A DNA stretch of 64,000 bases from assembly GCA_017451645.1 (NCBI GenBank), contig JAFTNZ010000024.1:51452-115451 (forward strand). The letters are read 5' to 3'. This DNA is from Bacteroidaceae bacterium (GTDB taxonomy: Bacteria > Bacteroidota > Bacteroidia > Bacteroidales > Bacteroidaceae). The notes under the pieces are model-generated. The model did no database searches and was not told the DNA's origin. It saw only the letters and a list, made by a program, of their open reading frames with translations. Both the position numbers and the translations under genes were made by a program. The first letter of the stretch is position 1. Each line of letters begins with the position of its first letter. Of the stretch, positions 44,309-51,658 are shown in pieces.

Positions 44309-45910
44309 TTTTGTGGGTATAGTCTCTTCTATCAGATTCAGCATCTTCATCGTGGCCTTGATGGCTGCTTCCGTCTGGTCGGCATCAAGCCCTCGGGTGC
44401 GGATGACTTTACCGTCGAAACTCCAGGTGATGACCGTCTGCACGAAGGCATCGGTGCGTCCTCCGGGCGGGATGGTGACGGCATAGTTGGTCAGCATGGG
44501 GAAGGGACGGTTCAGTGTCACTTTATAGATTTTACGCAATGCCCTTACAAAGGCATCATATTGTCCGTCACCGCTGGAGTTCTCTTCGTACTCCTGCCCG
44601 TTGATTTCTACCTTCACCGTAGCCATGGGTTTGAGTCCGTATGCCAGATTGACGAAGTAGCTCTTCAGCCGTACGCGGTCTTCCTGAATGTCGTGCTTCA
44701 GTACGTCGCTTATGATATAAGGCAAGTCCTCTTGCGTCACCAGTTCCTTCTTGTCGCCCAATTCGATGATGCGGTTGGTCACCTTTTTCATTGCCTCTTC
44801 GCTCAGTTCAAGGCCCAGTTCCTCCAGATTCTTTCGGATGTTAGCCTTTCCGCTGGCTTTGCCGAGGGCATATTCGCGTTTGCGTCCGAAGCGTTCGGGT
44901 AGGAGGTCGTTGCAATAGAGGTTGTCCTTGTTATCGCCGTCGGCATGTACACCCGCCACTTGGGTGAAGACACTTTCGCCTACGATGGGCTTGTTTGTGG
45001 GGATGCTTACACCACTGTACGACTCCACGATGCGGCTCACTTCGTTCAGCTTGCTCTCATCGATGGATGTCTGGGCATTGAAGTGATCCTTCAGAATCGC
45101 TTGTACGCTGGCCAATGGAGCATTACCGCATCGCTCACCAAGGCCATTCACCGAGGCATGTATGCCTTGACAACCGCTGAGCACGGCGGCCAACACGTTG
45201 CTGATGGCCAGATCGTAGTCGTTGTGCGCATGGAAGTCGAAGTGCAGGGTGGGGTATCGCTTCTTCATCTTACGCATGAATTCAATGACTTGCAAGGGGT
45301 TGAGTACCCCCAACGTGTCAGGTAACATGAATCGGCGAATGGGCAAGTCCTTCAGTGCATCCATCAGTTGGAAGACGTATTCGGGCGAACTCTTCATGCC
45401 GTTGCTCCAATCCTCCAGATAAAGATTGACGGTGATATCCATTGCTTCAGCCTTCTCCACTGTGCGGATGATGTCGGCAATATGTTCCTCGGGAGTCTTC
45501 TTCAACTGATGTTGGCAATGGCGGAGCGAACCTTTTGTCAATAAATTTATCACTCGTCCACCCGCTTGGTGAATCCATTCCAGCGAGGTCCCACCGTCAA
45601 CAAAACCCAATACCTCCACGCGGTCAATCATGCCGCGCCGTGCCGCCCAGTCGCATATCATTCGGACAGCCTCCAACTCTCCGTCTGACACACGGGCCGA
45701 TGCCACCTCTATACGGTCAACCTTCACCTCTTCCAGCAGCAGGCGGGCAATCATCAGTTTCTCGTGTGGTACAAAGCTCACACCGCTTGTTTGCTCCCCG
45801 TCGCGCAGGGTGGTGTCCATAATTTCGATATAGCGTCCGGCAGACCCTCCCCTCTGCCCCTCCCAAGGGAGGGGAGTGGAATGCCTCGCTCTGTAACCGT
45901 TTTCTATCAT
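44267..45910 (-). CDS. Citramalate / isopropylmalate synthase homologue (CimA-like), both ends built from repeats
   Basis: 547 residues. HMGL-like aldolase core from [18 protein letters not shown] (metal Asp and Arg), HFDFHAHNDYDLAI (HxH), GLGERCGNAPLASV; linker with VGESVFTQVAGVHADGD; C-terminal LeuA allosteric domain ending near LNLIEET. It condenses acetyl-CoA with an oxoacid: pyruvate if citramalate synthase, 2-oxoisovalerate if a second LeuA. Since leuA is present in the same operon, CimA feeding isoleucine synthesis is favoured. The first ~24 residues (with [15 protein letters not shown]) and last ~13 (DPPPCPSTREGSR) are translated palindrome. An internal ATG just at the core Met would drop the conserved residues before it. 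Confidence 0.85.
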   Translation of the reverse strand: MIENGYRARHSTPLPWEGQRGGSAGRYIEIMDTTLRDGEQTSGVSFVPHEKLMIARLLLEEVKVDRIEVASARVSDGELEAVRMICDWAARRGMIDRVEVLGFVDGGTSLEWIHQAGGRVINLLTKGSLRHCQHQLKKTPEEHIADIIRTVEKAEAMDITVNLYLEDWSNGMKSSPEYVFQLMDALKDLPIRRFMLPDTLGVLNPLQVIEFMRKMKKRYPTLHFDFHAHNDYDLAISNVLAAVLSGCQGIHASVNGLGERCGNAPLASVQAILKDHFNAQTSIDESKLNEVSRIVESYSGVSIPTNKPIVGESVFTQVAGVHADGDNKDNLYCNDLLPERFGRKREYALGKASGKANIRKNLEELGLELSEEAMKKVTNRIIELGDKKELVTQEDLPYIISDVLKHDIQEDRVRLKSYFVNLAYGLKPMATVKVEINGQEYEENSSGDGQYDAFVRALRKIYKVTLNRPFPMLTNYAVTIPPGGRTDAFVQTVITWSFDGKVIRTRGLDADQTEAAIKATMKMLNLIEETIPTKDPPPCPSTREGSR

Positions 45911-45959
45911 GTTTCGGAGTATTTACTTCCCTCCCTTGGGAGGGGTTTGGGGGAAGGTC
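45843..45959. repeat. C-rich palindrome pair, leuD/cimA-like junction
   Basis: Left copy 45843-45883, right copy 45921-45959, inverted, 37-bp spacer. The left copy is read in frame as the N-terminus of the cimA-like protein; the right copy provides the last residues (TFPQTPPKGGK) and the stop of leuD. Confidence 0.88.
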
Positions 45960-46570
45960 CCCTCTTTTTCGTATTCTTCTATCTTCTCTTTATTCTCCAA
46001 CAGGAAATCAATGTCGTCCAATGCATTCATCAGACAATATTTCTTATAACCATTGATTTCGAATGTTTCACTATGGCCTGTGGCAAGGTTGGTGACGGTC
46101 TGGTTGGGCACGTCCACTTTTACTTCTGCCTGCGGGTTGGCTGATACGGTGTCGAACAGCTCTTGTTGGAATTCGCGGCTCACGATGACAGGCAATACAA
46201 AGCAGTTGAGCAGGTTATTGCGGTGGATGTCGGCAAACGAACTGCTGATGACCACACGCACACCATAACCGGCGATAGCCCAAGCGGCATGTTCACGACT
46301 GGAGCCTGAACCCCAGTTTTGTCCGCCGATGATAATTTCGTGTACACCTTGGCGCGGTGTTTCGCTGTACTCGGGGCGGTTCATCACAAAGTCCGCTACG
46401 GGCTTTCCGTCTGCATTATAGCGTAGGTCATGCATGAAGGCATCACCGAAAAATTTCGGGTCGCGTGTGGTACTGGCCAGATAGCGGGCCGGTATGATGA
46501 GGTCTGTATTACAGTTGTCAATCTGAATGGGTATGCAGGTTGACTGTATGATGTCAAATTTCTGTTTCAT
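45923..46570 (-). CDS. leuD: 3-isopropylmalate dehydratase small subunit
   Basis: Small subunit of the Fe-S isomerase that turns 2- into 3-isopropylmalate with LeuC. 215 residues. Characteristic segments: IDNCNTDLIIPARYL at the N-terminus, IIIGGQNWGSGSSREHAAWAI (the SSREHA motif), VVISSSFADIHRNNLLNCFVLP. The native protein should end near residue 200 (ENKEKIEEYEKE); the extra tail TFPQTPPKGGK is encoded by the adjacent palindrome, whose insertion replaced the stop. The tail is probably harmless. Start codon is native. Confidence 0.95.
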   Translation of the reverse strand: MKQKFDIIQSTCIPIQIDNCNTDLIIPARYLASTTRDPKFFGDAFMHDLRYNADGKPVADFVMNRPEYSETPRQGVHEIIIGGQNWGSGSSREHAAWAIAGYGVRVVISSSFADIHRNNLLNCFVLPVIVSREFQQELFDTVSANPQAEVKVDVPNQTVTNLATGHSETFEINGYKKYCLMNALDDIDFLLENKEKIEEYEKEGTFPQTPPKGGK

Positions 46571-46579
46571 AATGATAAT

Positions 46580-46711
46580 GGACCCTCCCCCTTACCCCTC
46601 CCAAGGGAGGGGAGTAAATACTTAGGGCTGCAGGTCTGTTTGTATATTGGTTTATATTAATTAGGTGACACATTTCACTCCCCTCCCTTGGGAGGGGTAA
46701 GGGGGAGGGTC
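46580..46711. repeat. C-rich palindrome pair, leuC/leuD junction
   Basis: Left copy 46580-46620, right copy 46671-46711, inverted, 50-bp spacer. The right copy encodes [10 protein letters not shown] and the stop of leuC. Confidence 0.88.
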
Positions 46712-48168
46712 CCCCTCGGATCAGTCACTACTCCCGTTATCGCACTTGCCGCCACTACAAGCGGAGAGGCAAGGATAGTGCGTGCACCGGGCCCCTGCCG
46801 ACCTACAAAGTTACGGTTACTGGTAGAGATGGAGAGTTTGCCTGTAGGCACTTTGTCGGGATTCATGGCCAAGCACGATGAACATGAGGGCAGGCGCAAT
46901 TCAAAGCCTGCTTCCTCTAATATCTTGTCAATGCCTTCGTCGATAATCTGTTGGCGTACGAGCCATGAGCCGGGCACGAGCCAAGCCACCACATTGGGAG
47001 CCTTCTTCTTACCCTTTACTACAGAAGCGAAGGCGCGGAAATCCTCAATGCGTCCGTTGGTGCAAGCACCGAGGAAGCAATAATCGACGGGAGTACCTTC
47101 AAGTTTTTGCCCAGGCTTGAATTGCATATAATCAAGCATGGCAAGGAATTGGTCTTTGTCGGCTTCGGCCACTTCATCCAATGTAGGGATGCACTCGTCA
47201 ATGGCAATACCTGCACCGGGGTTAGTACCGTAGGTGATGCGCGGTGCAATGTCCTCGGCACGATAGGTAACTTCCTTGTCGAACACTGCGTCGGGGTCGG
47301 AGTAGAGCTTCTTCCACTCCTCCACGGCTTTGTCCCAGGCCTCGCCTTTGGGGGCATATTCGCGTCCCTTGAGGTATTCGAAGGTTATTTCATCGGGAGC
47401 GATGAGGCCGGCACGACTACCCATCTCGATGCTGAGGTTCGAGAGGGTAAGGCGTCCCTCCATACTCATGTTGCGCACGGTGGAGCCTGCATACTCTACG
47501 GCATAACCTGTTGCACCTGAAGTGGTCATCTGTGCCATGATGTAGAGTGCCACATCTTTGGCGGTAGTGCCCTCGGGCAGTGCGCCTTCGATATTGATGC
47601 GCATCGTCTTGGGTTTGCTTTGCAGGATGGTTTGCGAAGCCAATACCTGAGCCACCTCGCTGGTGCCTATACCCATGGCAATGGCGCCCACGGCTCCGTG
47701 TGTAGAGGTATGTGAATCACCGCACACGATGGTCATACCCGGCAACGAAAGTGCTTTTTCGGGGCCTACCACATGGATGATGCCATTGTCCTTGCTTCCC
47801 ATAGCAAAGTGTCGGATGCCAAACTCGGTGCAATTCTTTGCCAATGTCTCCACCTGCTTGCGTCCTACGGGATCGTCGATGCGCTCCTGTTGGTCGCTCG
47901 GTGTGTTATGGTCGGGCATAGCCACTACCTGTTCGGGACGGAACACACGTATGTTCTTGTCTCTCAATGTGTCGAATGCCTGTGGTGTTGTCACCTCGTG
48001 GCAATAGAGGCGGTCAATGTAAAGTTGGGTAGGGCCGTCCTCCACCTTCTGCACTACGTGTGCGTCCCATATTTTATCAAATAAAGTAGACCCACTGGAC
48101 CCTCCCCCTTGCCCCTCCCAAGGGAGGGGAGTGGATACATTTTTCATTCCTATTTCTCCGTTATTCAT
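46675..48168 (-). CDS. leuC: 3-isopropylmalate dehydratase large subunit, start supplied by a repeat unit
   Basis: Large, Fe-S-bearing subunit of isopropylmalate isomerase. 497 residues against ~465 usual. Conserved parts: [13 protein letters not shown] near residue 28, [25 protein letters not shown], the cluster Cys in [18 protein letters not shown] and [15 protein letters not shown]. No ATG, GTG or TTG exists in frame between the palindrome and TLFDKIW, so the start must be upstream, at 48168 (overlapping the DUF559 stop by 8 bp) or 48147 (MKNVSTPL). The first ~26 residues, including [15 protein letters not shown], are translated repeat. The C-terminus also ends in repeat code. Enzyme core is intact. 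Confidence 0.93.
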   Translation of the reverse strand: MNNGEIGMKNVSTPLPWEGQGGGSSGSTLFDKIWDAHVVQKVEDGPTQLYIDRLYCHEVTTPQAFDTLRDKNIRVFRPEQVVAMPDHNTPSDQQERIDDPVGRKQVETLAKNCTEFGIRHFAMGSKDNGIIHVVGPEKALSLPGMTIVCGDSHTSTHGAVGAIAMGIGTSEVAQVLASQTILQSKPKTMRINIEGALPEGTTAKDVALYIMAQMTTSGATGYAVEYAGSTVRNMSMEGRLTLSNLSIEMGSRAGLIAPDEITFEYLKGREYAPKGEAWDKAVEEWKKLYSDPDAVFDKEVTYRAEDIAPRITYGTNPGAGIAIDECIPTLDEVAEADKDQFLAMLDYMQFKPGQKLEGTPVDYCFLGACTNGRIEDFRAFASVVKGKKKAPNVVAWLVPGSWLVRQQIIDEGIDKILEEAGFELRLPSCSSCLAMNPDKVPTGKLSISTSNRNFVGRQGPGARTILASPLVVAASAITGVVTDPRGTLPLTPPKGGE

Positions 48169-48587
48169 AACTTTCTATTTCTTTTGTAATTGTTTCTAAT
48201 GTTTCTTCTATGTTGTATAATACCTCTTCGTTTGTAAAACGGATAACCCGATAACCCATATCATTCAAAGTTGATTCACGAATTTCATCGCTTTCTGCCT
48301 GTTTGCGTTCTGCATGATAGGCGCCATCAACTTCAATGACAAGATTTATGGTTGGCAACAGAAAATCGACGATGTAATCGCCAATAATGTGTTGACGAAG
48401 GACCTTTACCCCTAATTGTTCGGCCTTGATGGATTGCCAAAGTACATGCTCTGCAAGAGTCTGGTTCTTCCGATTCTCCAAAGCGAAAGCTTTCAGCAAT
48501 TTATATCTGTCAGGTGATGCAGTCTTATAATCCATAATTGTTTGTTACATTCTACTCCCCTCCCTTGGGAGGGGCAGGGGGAGGGTC
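48097..48587 (-). mobile_element. Palindrome-bracketed DUF559 unit inside the leu operon
   Basis: Left palindrome 48097-48140 and inverted right palindrome 48548-48587 enclose a single gene for a small DUF559 nuclease-like protein. The other inverted pairs in the window have only 13-80 bp in the same position. Immediately outside the right copy, GGTCCGCTGGTTG is repeated twice (48584-48610). The unit splits leuA from leuC and provides the leuC start. Confidence 0.6.
48161..48535 (-). CDS. DUF559 (Vsr-like endonuclease fold) protein
   Basis: 124 residues, cytoplasmic, no signal. DUF559 proteins share the PD-(D/E)xK/Vsr fold. The expected core is visible: [21 protein letters not shown] (helix that starts the fold), then [22 protein letters not shown] with the Asp and E-x-D acidic residues, followed by [22 protein letters not shown]. 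All catalytic-type positions are kept, so nicking or cleavage is plausible, though activity for this family is poorly known. It has no evident role in leucine synthesis. It sits between inverted palindromes and its stop overlaps the leuC start, so leuC translation is coupled to it. Confidence 0.8.
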   Translation of the reverse strand: MDYKTASPDRYKLLKAFALENRKNQTLAEHVLWQSIKAEQLGVKVLRQHIIGDYIVDFLLPTINLVIEVDGAYHAERKQAESDEIRESTLNDMGYRVIRFTNEEVLYNIEETLETITKEIESYE

Positions 48588-48615
48588 CGCTGGTTGGGTC
48601 CGCTGGTTGGATCTC

Positions 48616-50109
48616 CTATTTGAACTTGTTTATACAATCAATATACGCTTCCACCGAGGCAGCGATAATGTCTGTGTTGGCACCGAATCCGTAGTAGATA
48701 TGTCCGTCGTATTCCACCTGCATATGCACTTTTCCCATGTCGTCCGATCCTTTACTGATGGCTTGGATGGTGAACTCCTTCAAAATCATGTGGCGGTCAA
48801 TAATCTTTTTCAGTGCCTTGATGGCTGCATCCACCGGGCCGTTTCCACTGGCGCAGGCTTCGAACTTCTCGCCACTGATGCTGATGCCGAGGCTGGCTAC
48901 CGACTGGACACCCACACCGCTGGTCACTTGCAGGAATTCCAACTTGATGCGGTGGTTTTGTGTGCGGTCGGCACCAGCAAGGAGCATGATGTCGTCATCG
49001 TTGATATCCTTCTTCTTGTCGGCCAGTTTGAGGAATTCCTCATACACCTTGTCCAGCTTCTCTTGCTCGAGTTCGATGCCGAGAGCGTGCAGGCGGTTCT
49101 TCAGGGCGGCACGTCCCGAGCGGGCGGTCAGTACGATGCTGTTGTCATCGATGCCCACATCCTTCGGGTCTATGATTTCATACGTCTGTACGTTTTTCAG
49201 TACACCGTCCTGATGGATGCCGCTTGAGTGGGCAAAAGCATTGCGTCCGACGATGGCTTTGTTTGGTTGCACAGGCATGTTCATCAGTGAACTGACCATG
49301 CGGCTTGTAGGGTAAATCTTCTGGGTGTTGATGTTGGTCTCGATATCAATGTCTTTATGACACTTGATAATCATAGCCACCTCTTCAAGACTGGTGTTTC
49401 CGGCCCGTTCGCCGATACCGTTGATGGTCACTTCCACTTGGCGGGCACCGTTCAGAATACCGCTCATGGTGTTGGCTGTGGCCATACCCAAGTCGTTATG
49501 GCAATGGGTAGAGATGATTGCCTTGTGGATGCCATCCACATGCTCCATCAGGTACTTTATCTTTGCACCATATTCAGCTGGCAGGCAATAACCCGTCGTG
49601 TCGGGGATGTTCACCACTGTAGCACCTGCTTTGATGACGGCTTCGATGACACGCGACAGGTATTCATTGTCCGTTCGTCCCGCATCTTCGGCATAAAACT
49701 CCACGTCTCCTACATAACGGCGGGCATACTTTACCGCAGCTACAGCACGTTCGATAATTTCTTCGCGATTTGAGTTGAATTTGTATTTGATGTGCGAGTC
49801 ACTTGTGCCTATACCTGTATGGATACGCTTGTGCTTGGCATACTTCAGGGCTTCTGCAGCCACATCAATGTCCTTTTCTACGGCACGTGTCAGGGCACAA
49901 ATGGTGGGCCATGTCACCGCTTTTGAAATCTCGATGACCGAATTGAAGTCTCCAGGGCTTGACACAGGGAATCCTGCTTCAATGACATCCACACCCAACA
50001 ACTCCAGTTGTTTGGCCACTTGAATCTTTTCTACCGTGTTCAATTGGCATCCGGGCACCTGCTCTCCATCGCGCAGTGTGGTGTCGAAAATGAATAATCT
50101 GTCGCTCAT
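48616..50109 (-). CDS. leuA: 2-isopropylmalate synthase
   Basis: First committed step of leucine synthesis: acetyl-CoA plus 2-oxoisovalerate. 497 residues. Core starts [20 protein letters not shown]; HxH metal motif in [55 protein letters not shown] marks the linker; the C-terminal LeuA dimer domain (from ~residue 385, [15 protein letters not shown]) binds leucine for feedback. N- and C-termini are native, with no repeat code. First structural gene of the operon, 213 bp after the leader peptide start, downstream of the attenuator. Confidence 0.95.
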   Translation of the reverse strand: MSDRLFIFDTTLRDGEQVPGCQLNTVEKIQVAKQLELLGVDVIEAGFPVSSPGDFNSVIEISKAVTWPTICALTRAVEKDIDVAAEALKYAKHKRIHTGIGTSDSHIKYKFNSNREEIIERAVAAVKYARRYVGDVEFYAEDAGRTDNEYLSRVIEAVIKAGATVVNIPDTTGYCLPAEYGAKIKYLMEHVDGIHKAIISTHCHNDLGMATANTMSGILNGARQVEVTINGIGERAGNTSLEEVAMIIKCHKDIDIETNINTQKIYPTSRMVSSLMNMPVQPNKAIVGRNAFAHSSGIHQDGVLKNVQTYEIIDPKDVGIDDNSIVLTARSGRAALKNRLHALGIELEQEKLDKVYEEFLKLADKKKDINDDDIMLLAGADRTQNHRIKLEFLQVTSGVGVQSVASLGISISGEKFEACASGNGPVDAAIKALKKIIDRHMILKEFTIQAISKGSDDMGKVHMQVEYDGHIYYGFGANTDIIAASVEAYIDCINKFK

Positions 50110-50164
50110 AGTTCTTTTCCTTGTGATATATGTGATTTATTTTTTGCTTTGCTTTTATTAAAAC

Positions 50165-50198
50165 GAAAAAACCTTTCGCACTGGGAAGTGAGAAAGGC
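50165..50198 (-). terminator. Attenuator terminator of the leu operon
   Basis: Minus-strand stem CCTTTC-T-CACT / AGTG-C-GAAAGG followed by TTTTTT, 55 bp before the leuA ATG. Its 5' arm and loop (50182-50192, CTCACTTCCCA) are perfectly complementary to TGGGAAGTGAG in the leader ORF. Confidence 0.88.
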
Positions 50199-50281
50199 TT
50201 TTCTTTACTGTTCTTGTATTTTGTACCTATCGTCAGGTTCAACATACCGCATAGCACTCACTTCCCACCAGACTTCCCAGT
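50182..50281 (-). promoter_or_regulatory. Antiterminator pairing region of the leu attenuator
   Basis: TGGGAAGTGAG at 50257-50267 pairs over 11 bp with 50182-50192. A second segment, ACTGGGAAGT at 50272-50281, pairs over 10 bp with ACTTCCCAGT at 50180-50189. Both lie after the Leu/Ile codon run of the leader ORF, so a ribosome stalled there would leave them free to block the terminator. Confidence 0.8.
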
Positions 50282-50325
50282 AGAATAATAATGCTTAGTA
50301 GGTTGATGTTGAATGTCTGCTTCAT
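50239..50325 (-). CDS. Leu operon leader peptide (28 aa)
   Basis: ATG at 50325-50323, TGA at 50241-50239. The peptide begins MKQTFNINLLSIIILL and continues GSLVGSECYAVC: 13 of 28 residues are Leu, Ile or Val, with CTA CTA AGC ATT ATT ATT CTA CTG in a row. This is the signature of a branched-chain amino-acid attenuator. It lies between a good promoter and a terminator/antiterminator pair, directly before leuA. It may also look like a short signal peptide, but the context supports a regulatory role. Confidence 0.85.
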   Translation of the reverse strand: MKQTFNINLLSIIILLGSLVGSECYAVC

Positions 50326-50358
50326 TGTCTTTTTTCTTCTTTTTTGTTTTTAACGGTG

Positions 50359-50366
50359 CAAAGATA
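50359..50366 (-). promoter_or_regulatory. Promoter (-7) of the leu operon
   Basis: Minus-strand TATCTTTG, 33 bp before the leader ATG. Just upstream of the -33 region lies an inverted repeat AAAATGTCAG / CTGACATTTT (50392-50427). Confidence 0.72.
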
Positions 50367-50391
50367 GAAATATTTTCTCGAATGAAAAAGA

Positions 50392-50427
50392 AAAATGTCA
50401 GTTTTTTCAATAAAAAGCTGACATTTT
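50392..50427. repeat. Inverted repeat upstream of the leu promoter
   Basis: AAAATGTCAG (50392-50401) and CTGACATTTT (50418-50427), perfect 10-bp arms; the spacer TTTTTTCAATAAAAAG extends the pairing. Either an operator for the leu promoter or a hairpin; it faces the DUF4738 gene on the other side. Confidence 0.55.
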
Positions 50428-50575
50428 ATAAGATTTTTATCCCGGGTGGTTGATTTTGTCTTGCTCTTTTGGCTTTGTTTTTATGGCAGACACAGATTTG
50501 AAGGCTATTTTGTTGGCAGTTTCATCTTTTTTGTGTTTCTTTGCAGAAACGAAATCTTATATCTTTTTTACATAG

Positions 50576-51139
50576 ATGAAAAGAATCAGAAACTTTTGGA
50601 TGCCACTTGTTGTGGGGCTGTTGTTTTCTTGTGGTGGAAAGCAGGAACAAAAGGAGAGTCTCGAGGGACGTATCTATCAGATGGAGGCAGATAAAGGTAC
50701 GGGTGTACAGCGTATGCAACCTTCGACTTCACAGGGAAATGCAGTGATAGCAGGGGCTGAATATCATTACAAAGTGCACCGTAGTCCGTGTGATTCGCTC
50801 AAATTGGTGAGCGACGAGCAGGGTACACAGTTTGTTGACAATGTGATTGAACTTAAAATCTTGCGTAATGGGAATCAGAAGGTTCTTCACAAGCGTTTTA
50901 CCAAACACTTTTTTGCTCAGCAGACAGGCCCCGACTTTATGAAAAACGGAATCCTTGAAGGATTGGTTTTCGATAAGGTAGAAGAGGGTCGTCTGTGCTT
51001 TGCTGCCAGTGTGTGTTATCCACAGACTGACTTGTTTATTCCACTGAGTGTCCGGATTTCACCCAAAGGGGATATTTCTGTTGAGCGTATATCCATGATG
51101 GATGAGCATCCGGAGCAGGCGGAAGAGTCTTTGGATTAG
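50576..51139 (+). CDS. DUF4738-type lipoprotein
   Basis: 187 residues. A lipoprotein signal (residues 1-20, LVVGLLFSCGGK) places Cys19 or so as the lipidated residue, with Gly-Gly after it, suiting outer-membrane retention. The rest is soluble beta-type sequence (EYHYKVHRSPCDSLKLVSDE, LKILRNGNQKVLHKRFTKH, LCFAASVCYPQTDLFIPLSVRI), matching my recollection of the DUF4738 family of Bacteroidales. Function unknown. A -7-like TATCTTTT lies 9-16 bp before the ATG. The next small exported gene follows on the same strand. Confidence 0.72.
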   Translation: MKRIRNFWMPLVVGLLFSCGGKQEQKESLEGRIYQMEADKGTGVQRMQPSTSQGNAVIAGAEYHYKVHRSPCDSLKLVSDEQGTQFVDNVIELKILRNGNQKVLHKRFTKHFFAQQTGPDFMKNGILEGLVFDKVEEGRLCFAASVCYPQTDLFIPLSVRISPKGDISVERISMMDEHPEQAEESLD

Positions 51140-51213
51140 TCGTACGGTGGGCTGAACCTTTTCAGACATTGGTTTGTTGGTATGGCGTTAGTTATTCAAC
51201 AAATAAGAGTAAT

Positions 51214-51654
51214 ATGAAAAGGTTAATGTTAATGATGGTGCTGGTGCTGTCGGTAATGATGATGGCATCGGCAAGGGGTAGGGTAACGCGTGATACGTCA
51301 GTGTTACCGGCAGAAGCTCGTGAGTTTATAAAGACACAGTTTCCTTCGACTTCCATTTCTTATCTGAAGGTGGATAAGGGGATGTTCAATGGAAACAGTT
51401 ACGAAGTTCGCTTGGCTGATGGCACAGAACTGGATTTCAACAGCAAAGGGGAGTGGACAGAGATTGACTGTGAACCGCGTGCAGTTCCTTCAACGGTGAT
51501 TCCGGAGACCATTTCCCAATATATGAAGCAGCACTATGCCCGCCAGCGGATAGTGAAGATTGAGCGTAGTCGGAAAGGGTACGAGTTGAAATTGGAGAAT
51601 GATCTTGAGGTGGATTTTGATACCTATGGCAATTTTCTGCATTTGAGCAGATAG
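51214..51654 (+). CDS. PepSY-like periplasmic protein
   Basis: 146 residues from MKRLMLMMVLVLSVMMM; the frame opens at a TTG 15 codons earlier but the signal peptide (cut near ASARG) marks this start. Two tandem ~55-residue units follow: LPAEAREFIKTQFPSTSISYLKVDK with GNSYEVRLADGTELDFNSKGEW, then IPETISQYMKQHYARQRIVKIE with KGYELKLENDLEVDFDTYGNF. This duplicated helix-plus-three-strand pattern is the putative PepSY-like (DUF2874) family, secreted and of unknown function. It ends 4 bp before the convergent mutS2. Confidence 0.8.
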   Translation: MKRLMLMMVLVLSVMMMASARGRVTRDTSVLPAEAREFIKTQFPSTSISYLKVDKGMFNGNSYEVRLADGTELDFNSKGEWTEIDCEPRAVPSTVIPETISQYMKQHYARQRIVKIERSRKGYELKLENDLEVDFDTYGNFLHLSR

Positions 51655-51658
51655 TCTG

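Noticed and set aside
48097-48587. Classical insertion sequence
   Set aside because: No transposase, no clear target-site duplication at both ends; the only gene is DUF559.
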